From: Petrolisthes cinctipes
Lineage: Eukaryota; Arthropoda; Malacostraca; Decapoda; Porcellanidae
Assembly: GCA_033782935.1 (NCBI GenBank)
Contig: JAWQEG010000282.1
Coordinates: 1-64,000, forward strand
Direction: 5' to 3'
DNA length: 64,000 bases
The notes beneath the pieces were generated by a model. That model searched no databases. It saw only the letters and a program-made list of their open reading frames with translations, and was not told where the DNA came from. Position 1 is the first letter of the stretch; each line of letters starts with the position of its first letter. Position numbers and translations under genes: made by a program. Positions 22,999-33,082 of the stretch are shown here, in pieces.

Positions 22999-23179
22999 TG
23001 GAGGCATAACACACAAATAAGAATACTATAAATAAATGTGGCATTTCAGAACAATAAAAAAAAAAAATAGATCACTTCCACAAACAAAAATAATAACAAA
23101 TTATTATAGTAATTTGCCTTTTACATATTAACACTAATGGTGACGTTGCACAAATACAGTAACGTTATCAGTTGCACAT

Positions 23180-24252
23180 TTCTTCTTCTTTCTCTCGTCA
23201 TTATTATCCCGCTTCTATGCGGGGTCGACGTTTTTAACAAGCCGCCGCCAACCAGCATGGTCCAGAACTTCGTCTCCCATCAATCCCTTCTCTCTCAGAT
23301 CGTCTCTCACGCTGTCCATCCATCTTCGCTTTGGTCTCCTCCTACTTCTTCTACCCTGCACTTCCATTTCCATCACCCTTCTCCCCACATAATCCTCTTT
23401 CCTCCTCATCACATGTCCATACCATTGGAGTCTTCTCTCTTGCACCTTCCTCGAAATTTCCGTCACTTTTACTGTACCCCTAATTCTTTCATTCCTTATC
23501 TTGTCCATCTTTGTGACTCCACACATAAACCTCAACATTCTCATTTCTGCCACATCAAGTCTCTTTTCTTGCATTTTCTTTGAAGCCCACGTCTCCGCAC
23601 CATACATCATTGCATGTCTCACCACCGTCTTGTACATCCTACTTTTCACTCTTACGTTTATTCTCTTGTCACATAACACACCCGACATCCTTTTCCAATT
23701 TTTCCATCCCGCCTGTACTCTATGTGTAATTTCCGAATCCAGCTCTCCGTTTTCCGCCACTGTCGATCCAAGATATTTAAAATGTTCCACTCTCTTTAGA
23801 TTATTTCCTTGTATGGTAACACTCCCCGCACTTTCATCCATAAAACTAAGGTACTGCGTCTTCGCCCAACTGATCTTTAACCCTCTGTCTTCTAAAACTC
23901 TTCTCCAGTACTCCACTTTTTGTTCTACTTCTTCTCTAGTGGTGCAGCAAAGAACTATATCATCTGCAAACAACATGCACCAATGGGCATGGTCTTTTAC
24001 CCCTTCTGTAAACACATCCATTATGAGTTCGAACAAATATGGGCTCAGCGAGGACCCCTGGTGTAACCCCACACGTACGGAGATCCATCTTGTTAATACT
24101 ACGCTACTTCGTACTCTAGTTCTAACCCCTTCGTACATGTCCATCACCAACCTGATATATTTTTCTGGCACCCCTTTAACTCTCAAACACCTCCACAATT
24201 CTTCTCGCGGCACTCTGTCGTATGCCTTCTCCAAGTCGATAAAGACTGAGTG
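23180..24252 (-). pseudogene. 5'-truncated RTE-type LINE: RT palm to C-terminus, frame still open
   Basis: A 339-codon frame without internal stops (23,215-24,234) starts inside the RT palm: FIDLEKAYDRVPREELWRCL, then GLHQGSSLSPYLFELIMDVF, CMLFADDIVLCC (catalytic FADD intact), HFKYLGSTVAENGELDSEIT, RRLQWYGHVMRR and the RRRPKRRWMDSVRDDLREKG tail typical of RTE elements. The frame begins at a TTG codon, and the SVFIDL residues just upstream show that the real protein extended further; homology stops near 24,252. Endonuclease and RT finger regions are missing, so this is a dead-on-arrival 5' truncation. It is a different, younger-looking lineage from the 9.3-12.5 kb RTE. Confidence 0.85.
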
Positions 24253-24910
24253 ATACTATTACCCTTGTTAAACAAATGGTAACAAATAATGTTAAATCAC
24301 AACAGGGACAAAATATTCATCTTACTAAAATACATTTTGAGGATTAAATTAATACTTCATAGCAACGGAGGAATAAATGGAAGGTTACTTAACACTGAAT
24401 GGGGAGAGGAGAGGAGGCCAGGAGGGGAAGTACTGTATTTATAGAACAAAAAAAACAACATGTAATGGCGTAACACACACTGCCATTATCTATGTTGATG
24501 ACATGTGTATCTGGCAACATTATTGTATTCTTGCAACGTTACCTCTATGACTGAAAATGTTTTGGTATATTTAATAAACAACTTTCTGGCAACATCATAT
24601 ATATTTCTGTGTGTTGGTGTCCGTAAACAAAAATCTTCCTGCACCAATATCATATATTTCTCGATAATATTATAATTCCAACTTCTGAACATATATAGTA
24701 TAATTATAACTTTGATGAAATTGTCGTTAAATTATTTTAGTTCACATATGGTCATATGTAATATTAGACATTTAAACCATGTATAGCTGTCAATTCTATC
24801 ACATAGAGTGTTCCCTGATTAACAGCAACGTATCATGGACTAAGAAGGACAAACTTCTGGTATTGACTGTACAGCTGTGTTTATGATTCCCTGAGACATT
24901 ATCTTATGGA
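24253..24910. other. AT-rich intergenic DNA, nothing recognised
   Basis: No repeats, TE motifs or convincing open frames beyond 70 codons. CTGGCAACATnAT-type motifs recur at about 24,510 and 24,586. Confidence 0.4.
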
Positions 24911-24911
24911 A

Positions 24912-25186
24912 GGAACTTGACCTTCTCTATCCTTACTGGACAGCAGGTAGTTGAATCAAACTGTCTGACCAACACACACAGTGAAGCTAACAATAATATT
25001 ATATTGAGGGAACTTGACCTTCTCTATCCTTACTGGACAGCAGGTAGTTGAATCAAACTGTCTGACCAACACACACAGTGAAGCTAACAATAATATTATA
25101 TTGAGGGAACTTGACCTTCTCTATCCTTACTGGACAGCAGATAGTTGAATCAAACTGTCTGACCAACACACACAGTAAAGCTATAT
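24912..25186. repeat. 97-bp tandem triplication
   Basis: GGAACTTGACCTTCTCTATC starts at 24,912, 25,009 and 25,106. The three copies are almost identical; the last breaks off after ACACACAGTAAAGC into TATA-rich DNA. Confidence 0.95.
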
Positions 25187-25189
25187 ATA

Positions 25190-25453
25190 CATATGTATAT
25201 ATAAACATTTATTTATTTATATTGGTATCTTTCTGCCCATCTATTTACCATTGATGAAATACATTAGTTGTTGTGTGTCCATAATGATACGAGTGGAATG
25301 GTGGTGATGACAGGTGTTACATTACACTCCACTTTGACATTTTATTCTCCCCTTACTTATAAGTTTCAAAGGTAGGCCATTATCTCCCACACTCCCTCCC
25401 TCGATTTCGTTCTCACTCTCTCTCTCCCTCTATCCATACTTGATTAAACCTTC

Positions 25454-25500
<47 letters not shown>

Positions 25501-25761
25501 AACACTCAGGAAACCCCCATCGTTGAGGCAAAAATGGAGTGAGTTTATTTCCTCTCTGTCCAAAGTTGACTTCACCAACGAGAACTTTTGGGTGTAAGGT
25601 TACCCTCCATACACACGCGTTTGGGACTACAAACATTATTATAGTAAGAACAAAGGTTTTTTTATCCCCTTGTTTAGCCAGTATATAAATATTATCAGGT
25701 ATCTCAGACCAGTTATTACACAGAAGAAAACAAGTTATTAATTGCAATTATAACATGTACA

Positions 25762-25775
<14 letters not shown>
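25190..25775. other. AT-rich intergenic DNA with a (CT)n tract
   Basis: No gene seen. A (CT)n tract lies at 25,457-25,497 and a (TG)n tract at 25,769-25,796. The 82-codon minus frame at 25,499-25,747 has no recognisable domain. Confidence 0.4.
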
Positions 25776-25797
<22 letters not shown>

Positions 25798-26207
25798 TCC
25801 TACAAGTTATCCACTCATAGATTCTAGTGTTCTTCCCTACATCCTAAAAGTGTGTATGGTAATAATATACAACCCTTGTCAAGGGGAATATGAAAGTTAC
25901 TATATTGATTTAACAAGATGTAATTACACAATAATTTACAAAGGATTAAGTTGTTCGCAGTACACTGGAATTCATAATCTAATATGTTTTATCTCTTCCT
26001 TCACTGTCCCAATGGATGACGTCATGACACTTCCTGTGTGCGTAGGTGTATGTGTGTGTGTGGTTACTACTGGATTTTCAACCATCTTGTAGTGTTGTGT
26101 TTGTATAAATCCTTCTCAACTTCAGCATTACAGTGCTTCAATCTCTGGAGTTTATTATCAAGAAGAACCTTCCACATATTATTGGGTAAAGTGTTTTGTT
26201 GTTACTA

Positions 26208-26457
26208 TAGGTCGATTCCACAGTCTTATTTGTTTGATAGCTTCTCAACCAACCACACTTGTAAGGCTTAATTTATTATTTTCTAAAAGCTGAGTATCCA
26301 CATTCACAAAATCTATCCAACAGTTAGATAATAATGATCACTGTATAGTTTACTCACCAAATTCATTAAATAATTAAGCCATAAGTCATTTAAACGGTTA
26401 AGATTCTTTCATTTGCGTGCTTACAAACCAATACCAACCACTGTGGAATAGACCCTA
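26208..26457. mobile_element. MITE (about 250 bp) present in P3, absent from P1
   Basis: P1 reads GTTACTATTAATATTAAATC (about 196-215). In P3 the same site is split by about 250 bp bounded by TAGGTCGATTCCACAGT on the left and ACTGTGGAATAGACCCTA on the right, an imperfect inverted terminal repeat of about 16 bp. TA or CTAT is duplicated at the edges. The inside is AT-rich and non-coding. The family is unknown to me. Confidence 0.85.
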
Positions 26458-26839
26458 TTAATTAATATTAAATCCTGCACTCAACTATTTTGGATTGTCT
26501 TCCTTTGAAATGCTCTGTATTTCTTCATAATCTCTCCCTCTCTTTATCACTTCCTATCTTTCCTCTTCTATATTCTTCTTTGGTCAGGTTTATTCTGTGT
26601 CAACTTACATTCTTTTCTGTACTGAACAGTTGCACCTTGCAATCCTCCCTAAATTCTTCTTTGAGTAATAATAGGTACACTTGGACATTGTGAACCAACA
26701 CTACCAACATTAACCATTACATTGTCAGGTGATATTATAATATTTAATATTGATCATAATAAGTGATTGGTTGGAGACCAATTTAGTTTTAATAAATACA
26801 GTAATGGTAATATTAGTAATGTATAGTAAGCCCCAGGTC

Positions 26840-27075
26840 CGTGAGTTTAAGGGGGTGCGGGAGTAGGGGACAGGCTTGGAGGGGTTTTGGGGGGTGCGGG
26901 AATAGGGGGACAGGCTTTGGGTAGGTAGAAAGCCTGTCCCCCTACCCCCCCACCCCCCTAAGCCTGTCCCCCTATTCCCGCACCTTTCTAAACCCCCCCC
27001 AAGCCTGTCCCCTACTCCCGCACCCCCCTAAACCCCCCCCCAAGCCTATGCCCCTATTCCCGCACCCCCTTAATT
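26840..27075. repeat. G-rich/C-rich inverted minisatellite, P3 copy
   Basis: Shorter counterpart of 575-905, with fewer C-rich units. Confidence 0.75.
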
Positions 27076-27179
27076 AAAACTGTTTACTGAGGGGTTACTA
27101 CCATGGCTGGGAGTTGGCCTGGCCTGGCTGACGTTCACGGAGATTATCTCATCACAGGAAGAGATGAAGAGAAACTAGA

Positions 27180-27478
27180 TATTGAGGGAGGGAAGCAGGG
27201 AGAGGGAAGGGAGAGAGTGTGTGAGGGAGTGAGAGAGTGGACAGTGAAGGAACAAGGAGGGAGAGGGAGGGGAGAGAGAGTGTGAGGGAGGGAGGGAGTG
27301 GACAGTGAAGGAACAAGGAGGGAGAGGGAGGGGAGAGAGAGTGTGAGGGAGGGAGGGAGAGAGTATGAGGGAGGGAGGGAGGGAGGGAGTGAGAAAGTGG
27401 ACAGTGAAGGAACAAGGAGGGAGGGAGGGAGGGAGAAAGTGTGAGGGAGGGAGGGAGGGAGAGAAGGAGCCTTTGTGC
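27180..27478. repeat. Purine-rich minisatellite (GAGGGA type)
   Basis: Repeats of GTGAAGGAACAAGGAGGGAG and GAGAGAGTGTGAGGGAGGGA blocks. The P1 counterpart at 1,010-1,215 has fewer units. Minus-strand Pro/Leu/Ser-rich frames are artefacts. Confidence 0.8.
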
Positions 27479-27479
27479 A

Positions 27480-28103
27480 ATTTTATAAATATATATATAT
27501 TTTTTTAACATTCTACGGTGAAATGGTAAACTAATAATAACATTGACAAGCGTTCCACTAAGAACACATATTATTTTAACCTGATTATTATATATACCTA
27601 TTATAACCTAACACACATACATTATTACAGTGCTACACACACATTAACACACATACAGTATTACAAGGCTACACACACATTAACACACAAACAGTATATA
27701 AAACCAATAGAGACTTAGCTCTAAGTCTTTTATGTATGTTTATCTTGTCTTGTAACACTACATGATTATATTTTCTCTGTATATGTGAAATGTATTATTT
27801 TATTGCATTATAATTTGTCTAATAACATTGACAAGCGTTCCACTAAGAACACATATTATTATAACCTGATTATTATACCACCTCAGTTTGTCATGAGAGA
27901 AAAAGATTATTACTTATATCTTTATATTTTAATTAAATATTAATTAACATTTCAGTATGAACATAATACATCTAGCATGCAGTATGTGTGTTCTTTTATA
28001 TCAATGTTTGGGATATGACACTTATATTTACATATTGTCTATCAGCAATATTATTTATTATTGGTAAAATTAGTATATATTGCTTACTGTTATAGCAAAG
28101 TTT

Positions 28104-28105
<2 letters not shown>
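27480..28105. other. AT-rich stretch within P3, no gene
   Basis: Contains an imperfect internal repeat: AACATTGACAAGCGTTCCAC occurs at about 27,539 and 27,823, each followed by TAAGAACACATATTATT. Nothing else recognised. Confidence 0.6.

Positions 28106-28189
<84 letters not shown>
28106..28189. repeat. (CT)n microsatellite
   Basis: P3 counterpart of 1,416-1,504. Confidence 0.95.
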
Positions 28190-28196
<7 letters not shown>

Positions 28197-28299
28197 GTGG
28201 AAATGTCCTGATAATCTGCAAACTATAAATATATTAAGTTTTTTGGGTACATCCTGTGATAAGTTGTGCAGGCAGTGTTATGTACTGTGTAATGGTGGG

Positions 28300-28495
28300 T
28301 TGTGTGTGTGTGGGGAAGGAAGGAGGGTTGGGTGTGTGTGTGTGGGGAAGGAGGGAGGGTTGGGTGTGTGTGTGTGGGGAAGGAGGAATGGTTGGGTGTG
28401 TGTGGGGAAGGAGGGAGGGTTGGGTGTGTGAGGGGAAGGAGGGAGGGTTGGGAGTGTGTGTGTGTGTAAGGAGGGAGGGTTGGGTGTGTGTGTGT
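28300..28495. repeat. G-rich minisatellite, left part of the P3 array
   Basis: Same GGAAGGAGGGAGGGTTGGG family as 1,612-4,815, only about seven units, cut by the LINE fragment at 28,496. Confidence 0.9.
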
Positions 28496-28864
28496 AATAA
28501 TAATAATAATAATAATAAACGGTTTTATTAATGAGAGTGGCAGCCTGGAGCCGAAAATATACAGTTATGAATAGATGTAAATATATAAATAGGAGGAATA
28601 GAAATAAACATAAAATACATACAAGGATATAAGGCAGTATATTGATTAAACTAGGTGTTGTTGAGTAGGTGTACGATGGTGGGGATGGCACTGTTCTTAT
28701 ATCTCTCAGTGCGGGCTCTTATAGGCTGTAGTTTGTTGGTGTGACGGAGTGCACGAGGTGGACGAGGTATTGTAGGTGGAAGGAAGTGTAGGTGACTTGG
28801 ATGTTGTAGTAGTCCCTGGCCGAATGATATTAGTGTCTGATGGTGGAGCTGACTGAGGGATAAC
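28496..28864 (-). mobile_element. 5'-truncated LINE 3' end inserted in the G-rich minisatellite
   Basis: On the minus strand, FLPPTIPRPPRALRHTNKLQ then PIRARTERYKNSAIPTIVHL matches the C-terminus of the LINE at 33.1-35.3 kb (LLPPTIPKPRHVCHYNLLKP, RARTDRYKNSPIPTIVSL). The 3' UTR and an (ATT)n tail, seen as (AAT)n at 28,496-28,517, follow. The array continues on both sides. Only the last 70 or so codons of the RT ORF survive. Target-site duplication cannot be judged because both flanks are (GT)n. Confidence 0.85.
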
Positions 28865-29325
28865 ATGTGTGTGTAAGGAGGGAAGGTTGGGTGTGTGTGT
28901 TTGGGGAAGGAGGGAGGGTTGGGTGTGTGTGTGTAAGGAGGGAGAGTTGGGTGTGTGTGTGTAAGGAGGGAGGGTTGGGTGTGTGTGTGTAAGGAGGGAG
29001 GGTTGGGTGTGTGTGTGTAAGGAGGGAGGGTTGGGTGTGTGTGTGGAAGGAGGGAGGGTTGGGTGTGTGTGTGTAAGGAGGGAGGATTGGGTGTGTGTGT
29101 GGAAGGAGGGAGGGTTGGGTGTGTGTGTGGAAGGAGGGAGGGTTGGGTGTGTGTGTGGAAGGAGAAAGGAAGGAGGGAGGGTTGGGTGTGTGAGGGGAAG
29201 GAGAGAGGAAGGAGGGAGGGTTGGGTGTGTGTGTGTGTGTGGAAGGAGGGAGGGTTGGGTGTGTGAGGGGAAGGAGAGAGGAAGGAGGGAGTGTTGGGTG
29301 TGTTTGGGGAAGGAGGGAGGGTTGG
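28865..29325. repeat. G-rich minisatellite, right part of the P3 array
   Basis: About 15 units in which GTGTGTGTAAGGAGGGAGGG variants dominate, ending in GGAAGGAGAGAGGAAGGAGG segments like those ending the P1 array. Confidence 0.9.
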
Positions 29326-29329
29326 GAGG

Positions 29330-29990
29330 GAACGATGAGGTAAGCGTTAGTTGGAGAGGGAAGAGTAGGGATGAAGGAAAGGGAGGAAATTAAATGAAGT
29401 GATAGGAGAAAAAGGATAAGGGGAAGAAAGGGAGGATTGGGGATGGTAAAGGAGAGGAAGGGAGAGGGATTTGAAGCTGTAAAGGAAGGGAGGGGAGATG
29501 AGGGAAAGGGAGAAGATGTGTAGGGAATGGAAGGGAAGGGTAGATAGGGCAAAGAAACGGAGGGGAGATGAGAATGGAGGAGAGGAGTAGGAAAGGAAAG
29601 GGAAGAGTAGGGTAGGTATGGTAAAGGAGGGGAGGGGAGAGGAAGGGAAGGGAGAAGAGGGATAGGGAAGAGAAGGGTAGGTAGGGTAAAGGAAGGGGAG
29701 GGAGAGGAGGGGAAGGGAGGAGAAGGGAATGGGAAGGGAAGGGTAGGTAGGGTAAAGGAAGGGAGGGGAGAGGAGTAGGGTAGGGAGGGGAAGGATACGT
29801 AAGGTAAAGTAAGGGGAGGGAGAGGGAGGGAACAGGAGGGGAAGGGAGAAAAGGGGTAGGGAAGTGAGGGAAGGAGAGGGATAGGGAAGGGTAGGTAGGA
29901 TAAAGGAAGGGAGGGAGAGGGACGAATAGGAGAATGTAAAGGAAAGAAAAGAAGGAGGGATAAGAGACGATAAAGCAGGGGAAGGGAGAG
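29330..29990. repeat. Purine-rich repeat (GGGTAGGTAGGGTAAAGGA units)
   Basis: Six or more irregular units of about 60-70 bp built from GAAGGGTAGGTAGGGTAAAG and GGAGGGGAGAGGA blocks. P1 (4,985-5,045) and P4 have one unit, so P3 expanded it. The minus-strand 484- and 203-residue Pro/Leu/Ser-rich frames are artefacts. Confidence 0.8.
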
Positions 29991-30094
29991 GAGGAATACA
30001 ATATTAATGTATATAATATAATACAAACAGTAACAGACCAGTTGGTCCTTTAGAGGCTGTTTTGATTCTAAGGTGTTAACTACTAGTAGAGATA

Positions 30095-30187
30095 ATGAAT
30101 AAAATAATAATGATAATAATAATAATAATAATATTAATAATAATAATAATAAAAAAAATAATAATAATAATAATAATAATAAAAATG

Positions 30188-30218
<31 letters not shown>

Positions 30219-30336
30219 TGATAATAATAATAATAATAATAAAAATGATAATAATAATAATAATAAAAATAATAATAATAACAAAAATGATAATAATAAT
30301 AATAATAATAATAATATTAATAATAATAAAAATAAA

Positions 30337-30368
<32 letters not shown>

Positions 30369-30405
30369 TGATAATAATAATAATAATAATAATAATAACT
30401 ATAAT

Positions 30406-30467
<62 letters not shown>

Positions 30468-30500
30468 TAATAATAATAATAATAATGTTGTTGTTGTTGT
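30095..30500. repeat. (AAT)n microsatellite, imperfect, about 390 bp, then (GTT)n
   Basis: AAT triplets with AAA, GAT and ACT interruptions; the last 20 bp switch to GTT repeats. Poly-Ile/Met frames on both strands are artefacts. The window's Jockey/CR1-like LINE carries an (ATT)n tail, so such a tail could have seeded this tract; that is inference. Confidence 0.95.
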
Positions 30501-30501
30501 T

Positions 30502-30706
30502 GTTGTGGACCCAGACCAATTAAAGGTGTAATATACTTATGGTTCATTGGATCACTTTGATTCCTTTGAAGTATACCAACAAACAGGACCACATTAACAT
30601 TAATAATGGTGTTCTGTTGTTTAGAATAATGTGTAGGAATCAGTTGTTCCAGATTTACCAACACTGTACTACTCCTCTTTAACTTCCTGGCTATCTGTTC
30701 CTATAT
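30502..30706. repeat. Direct repeat X, copy 1 (about 204 bp)
   Basis: From GTTGTGGACCCAGACCAATT to CTGGCTATCTGTTCCTATAT. Nearly identical to 31,354-31,557; I see two substitutions. The pair brackets the LTR-like element. The minus-strand frame MLVNLEQLIPTHYSKQQNT occurs in both but has no recognised domain. Confidence 0.9.
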
Positions 30707-30710
30707 CAGT

Positions 30711-31353
30711 TGTTACGTAGTGTTTATTATTCCTAATGACTTGACACTCTTGACAAGTGCTCCACATATTACTTCGATTCACTCACCTGTTTCGAAGCTT
30801 AGATTAGGACTGTAACTGCACAGCCAGACGCTAGATATTTTGTGACTGTATATATTATAATACTGTATTTTACTTGTATTTCATGTAGGCTGTATGTATG
30901 TGTTTCAGTACTACTATTTTGTTATTTATTAGAGATTGGGATAGTATAGTATTAATGTTATTTGTTTTACGTATGAGAGTATGGGCTCCATACCATCACT
31001 ATAAAAAGCCAGTCGGAGTATTCATTGAGCAGTCTGCCTCCTGCTTCTGCTTCGCTCTTTGCTTAGGCATATATAAGTATTCTGTGGATTTCAGTGTGAG
31101 ACACCAAGCTGGCTGTTTTGTGTATTTGTATGTATTATTTATTATATTTGAATGTATTATAGGTGTATATATTTTGTGTGTTATTACTTTTGGGATATTT
31201 GTTAGGTTGTGGTTTATTTAATATATGAATATTGGTAAAAGTCTCTTTGGTTATTCAATCCTTCACTCATGTTACATAAAGAGGGAAAAGCAGTTTGAAA
31301 AAAGGGAGTAATTTTGCTGTTGTTACGTGTTTGGCCCTTCTGGCACGTAACAG
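30711..31353 (+). mobile_element. LTR-like element (643 bp), possible solo LTR
   Basis: It begins TGTTACGTAG and ends GGCACGTAACA, so it has TG...CA ends within an inverted TGTTACGT/ACGTAACA terminus. A TATA-like CTATAAAAAGCC lies at 31,009-31,020 and a purine-rich GAAAAAAGGGAG at about 31,298. The last 32 bp (31,322-31,353) are themselves an imperfect palindrome, TGTTACGTG to CACGTAACA. No coding sequence. The flanks are 204-bp direct repeats instead of a 4-6 bp duplication, so a rearranged LTR/internal/LTR structure or another class is possible. Ty3/Gypsy affinity is a guess from the termini. Confidence 0.5.
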
Positions 31354-31557
31354 TTGTGGACCCAGACCAATTAAAGGTGTAATATACTTATGGTTCATTG
31401 GATCACTTTGATTCCTTTGAAGTATACCAACAAACAGGACCACATTAACATTAATAATGGTGTTTTGTTGTTTAGAATAGTGTGTAGGAATCAGTTGTTC
31501 CAGATTTACCAACACTGTACTACTCCTCTTTAACTTCCTGGCTATCTGTTCCTATAT
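31354..31557. repeat. Direct repeat X, copy 2
   Basis: See copy 1. Beyond 31,557 it continues into AT-rich DNA; from ACACTGTACTACTCCTCTTT onward it is also repeated at 32,702-32,880. Confidence 0.9.
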
Positions 31558-32180
31558 TTATAAAGACAATTTATTTATTTATTAATATAAGTAACAAGGA
31601 AGCACTACCATCTTGTATTACCATTATAATGTTATATTTCATTCAATATGATTAATTTATTGTAAAATATAACATTGTGCAAAATGTGGCAACAACTTAG
31701 TGAACAGGAGTGAGCCATCACGTCCAGCTGCCTCCATGTCTGAGCCTTCACCTCCTCTTCTGTCCAAGTAATTAATAAGAATGTACTGCATTACAGGAAA
31801 TTACTAAATATTGTCATGGTATGGCAGTCGTAGCTCGGTATCATATGTAATTATTGTATGTATCTATGTTATATCTCTTCTCTGTGTTGACCAGACCACT
31901 CATACCAACTCCACTGATTGCCATCTATCCTCTGTTATTTCATCCTTCACACCACATATGATTAATTGATATAATGACTGACTGACAGAATGACCATTTG
32001 TGTACCTTAATGTGGGGAAAAGGGGAATGAAAATGAATTGGTGAGTGAGTCGTGTGTGAAGCATACAGACAAGAGGGAGGGAATGATTATTCTATACTGT
32101 AAATCTCTGACTCTCGGACATACGCAGGACTGATAACACTAAATGTAATGTATATTTATGTGTCTGATTTTATATAGGGT
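31558..32180. other. AT-rich DNA with a small I-like ORF1 scrap
   Basis: 31,558-31,680 recurs at 32,750-32,880 (AAGCACTACCATCTTGTATT). 31,703-31,770 (GAGCCATCACGTCCAGCTGC..CCTTCACCTCCTC) resembles the ORF1 segment at 45,270-45,320 (GAACCATCACGTCCTGTTGC) and is probably a decayed fragment. Nothing else recognised. Confidence 0.45.
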
Positions 32181-32189
32181 TACACAGCT

Positions 32190-32690
32190 ACGGAAGAGTA
32201 GGAAAGGGTAGGTAAGGTAACGGAAGTGGAGGGAGAGGGAGGGTACAGGAGGGGAAGGGAGAAGAGGGGTAGGGAAGAGAGGGAAGGGTAGGTAGGGTAG
32301 GTAGGGTAAAGGAAGGGAGGGAGAGGGACGAATAGGAGATGTAAAGGCATTAATTTTATGTTTGTCATCTTGGTTAGTGGGAAGGGTAACACATTGAAGA
32401 TGTTAAAACTAGAGTCACAACAGTCACTTATCGTTCATCATTATTTGTCTCTCATACAACCTCTTTTCTCTGCCTAATATGTTACCAAGTCAATGTATTT
32501 ACTTATACATTACACATATAGTATATTGGTTTTCTTGGTGTGTTTTGTGTTGTCCATGTTGGTGTTCCTTCATTACTATTGTGTCACCCTCCTGTCCTCT
32601 ACAACACACACATGACTACTGTGTAAACTGTGGACAACAAAGGTTAGTATACACACAACCACTATGTTGTTAATTAAGTCACGAGAGTGT
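32190..32690 (+). repeat. Duplicated block, P3 continuation
   Basis: Matches P1 about 5,000-5,463 (TAAAGGCATTAATTTTAT through TATGTTGTTAATTAAG), so P3 is split from this part by the 30.0-32.18 kb insertions. Instead of a (GA)n tract it ends GTCACGAGAGTGTG and joins the repeated AT-rich segment. Confidence 0.8.
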
Positions 32691-32701
32691 GAAACACTCT
32701 T

Positions 32702-32880
32702 TACACTGTACTACTCCTCTTTAACTTCCTGGCTATCTGTTGGAATATTTCTAAAGCCACTTTATTTATTTATTTATATAAGTAACAAAGAAGCACTACC
32801 ATCTTGTATTACCATTATAATGTTATATTTCATTCAATATAATTTAATGTAAAATATAACATTGTGCAAAATCTGACGAC
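32702..32880. repeat. Second copy of the 31,515-31,680 AT-rich segment
   Basis: From ACACTGTACTACTCCTCTTT to AAAATATAACATTGTGCAAA with small differences; it partly overlaps repeat X. Confidence 0.85.
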
Positions 32881-32904
32881 TGTAATGACTCAACCCTTAC
32901 TTAT

Positions 32905-33082
32905 TATAGTATGAATACACACATACACACACACATATACCCAAACAGTATACACACATATGTATTAACACACACACATACACTGTTTGTATACACACGT
33001 ATGTATTGACACACACACATACACTAATAGTATACACACATATGTTATAACACACACACATACACACACACACACATACCAA
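32905..33082. repeat. ACAC/ATGTATTA satellite, left part
   Basis: Units of about 50 bp: ACACACATATGTATTAACAC then ACACATACACTAATAGTAT. It is interrupted by a LINE at 33,083 and, after 35,277-35,308, by a second LINE; it resumes at 39,404-39,690. Confidence 0.85.

Larger units (their letters stand above)
25780..28240 (+). repeat. Duplicated block P3, left part
   Basis: 25,990-28,240 matches P1 1-1,560, and 25,850-26,030 also matches P4 52,680-52,820. Additional sequence at 27,590-27,800 (GCTACACACACATTAACACA and a conserved TGTATGTTTATCTTGTCTTG stretch) corresponds to P4 52,830-53,050, so P3 joins parts that are separate in the other copies. No gene recognised. Confidence 0.7.

Noticed and set aside
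28830..30284. 484-residue Pro/Leu/Ser-rich minus frame
   Set aside because: Spans the end of a LINE fragment, the G-rich array and purine-rich repeats; no domain, and the P1 counterpart lacks it.
30095..30523. Poly-Ile/Met open frames
   Set aside because: Simple (AAT)n sequence read in frame.
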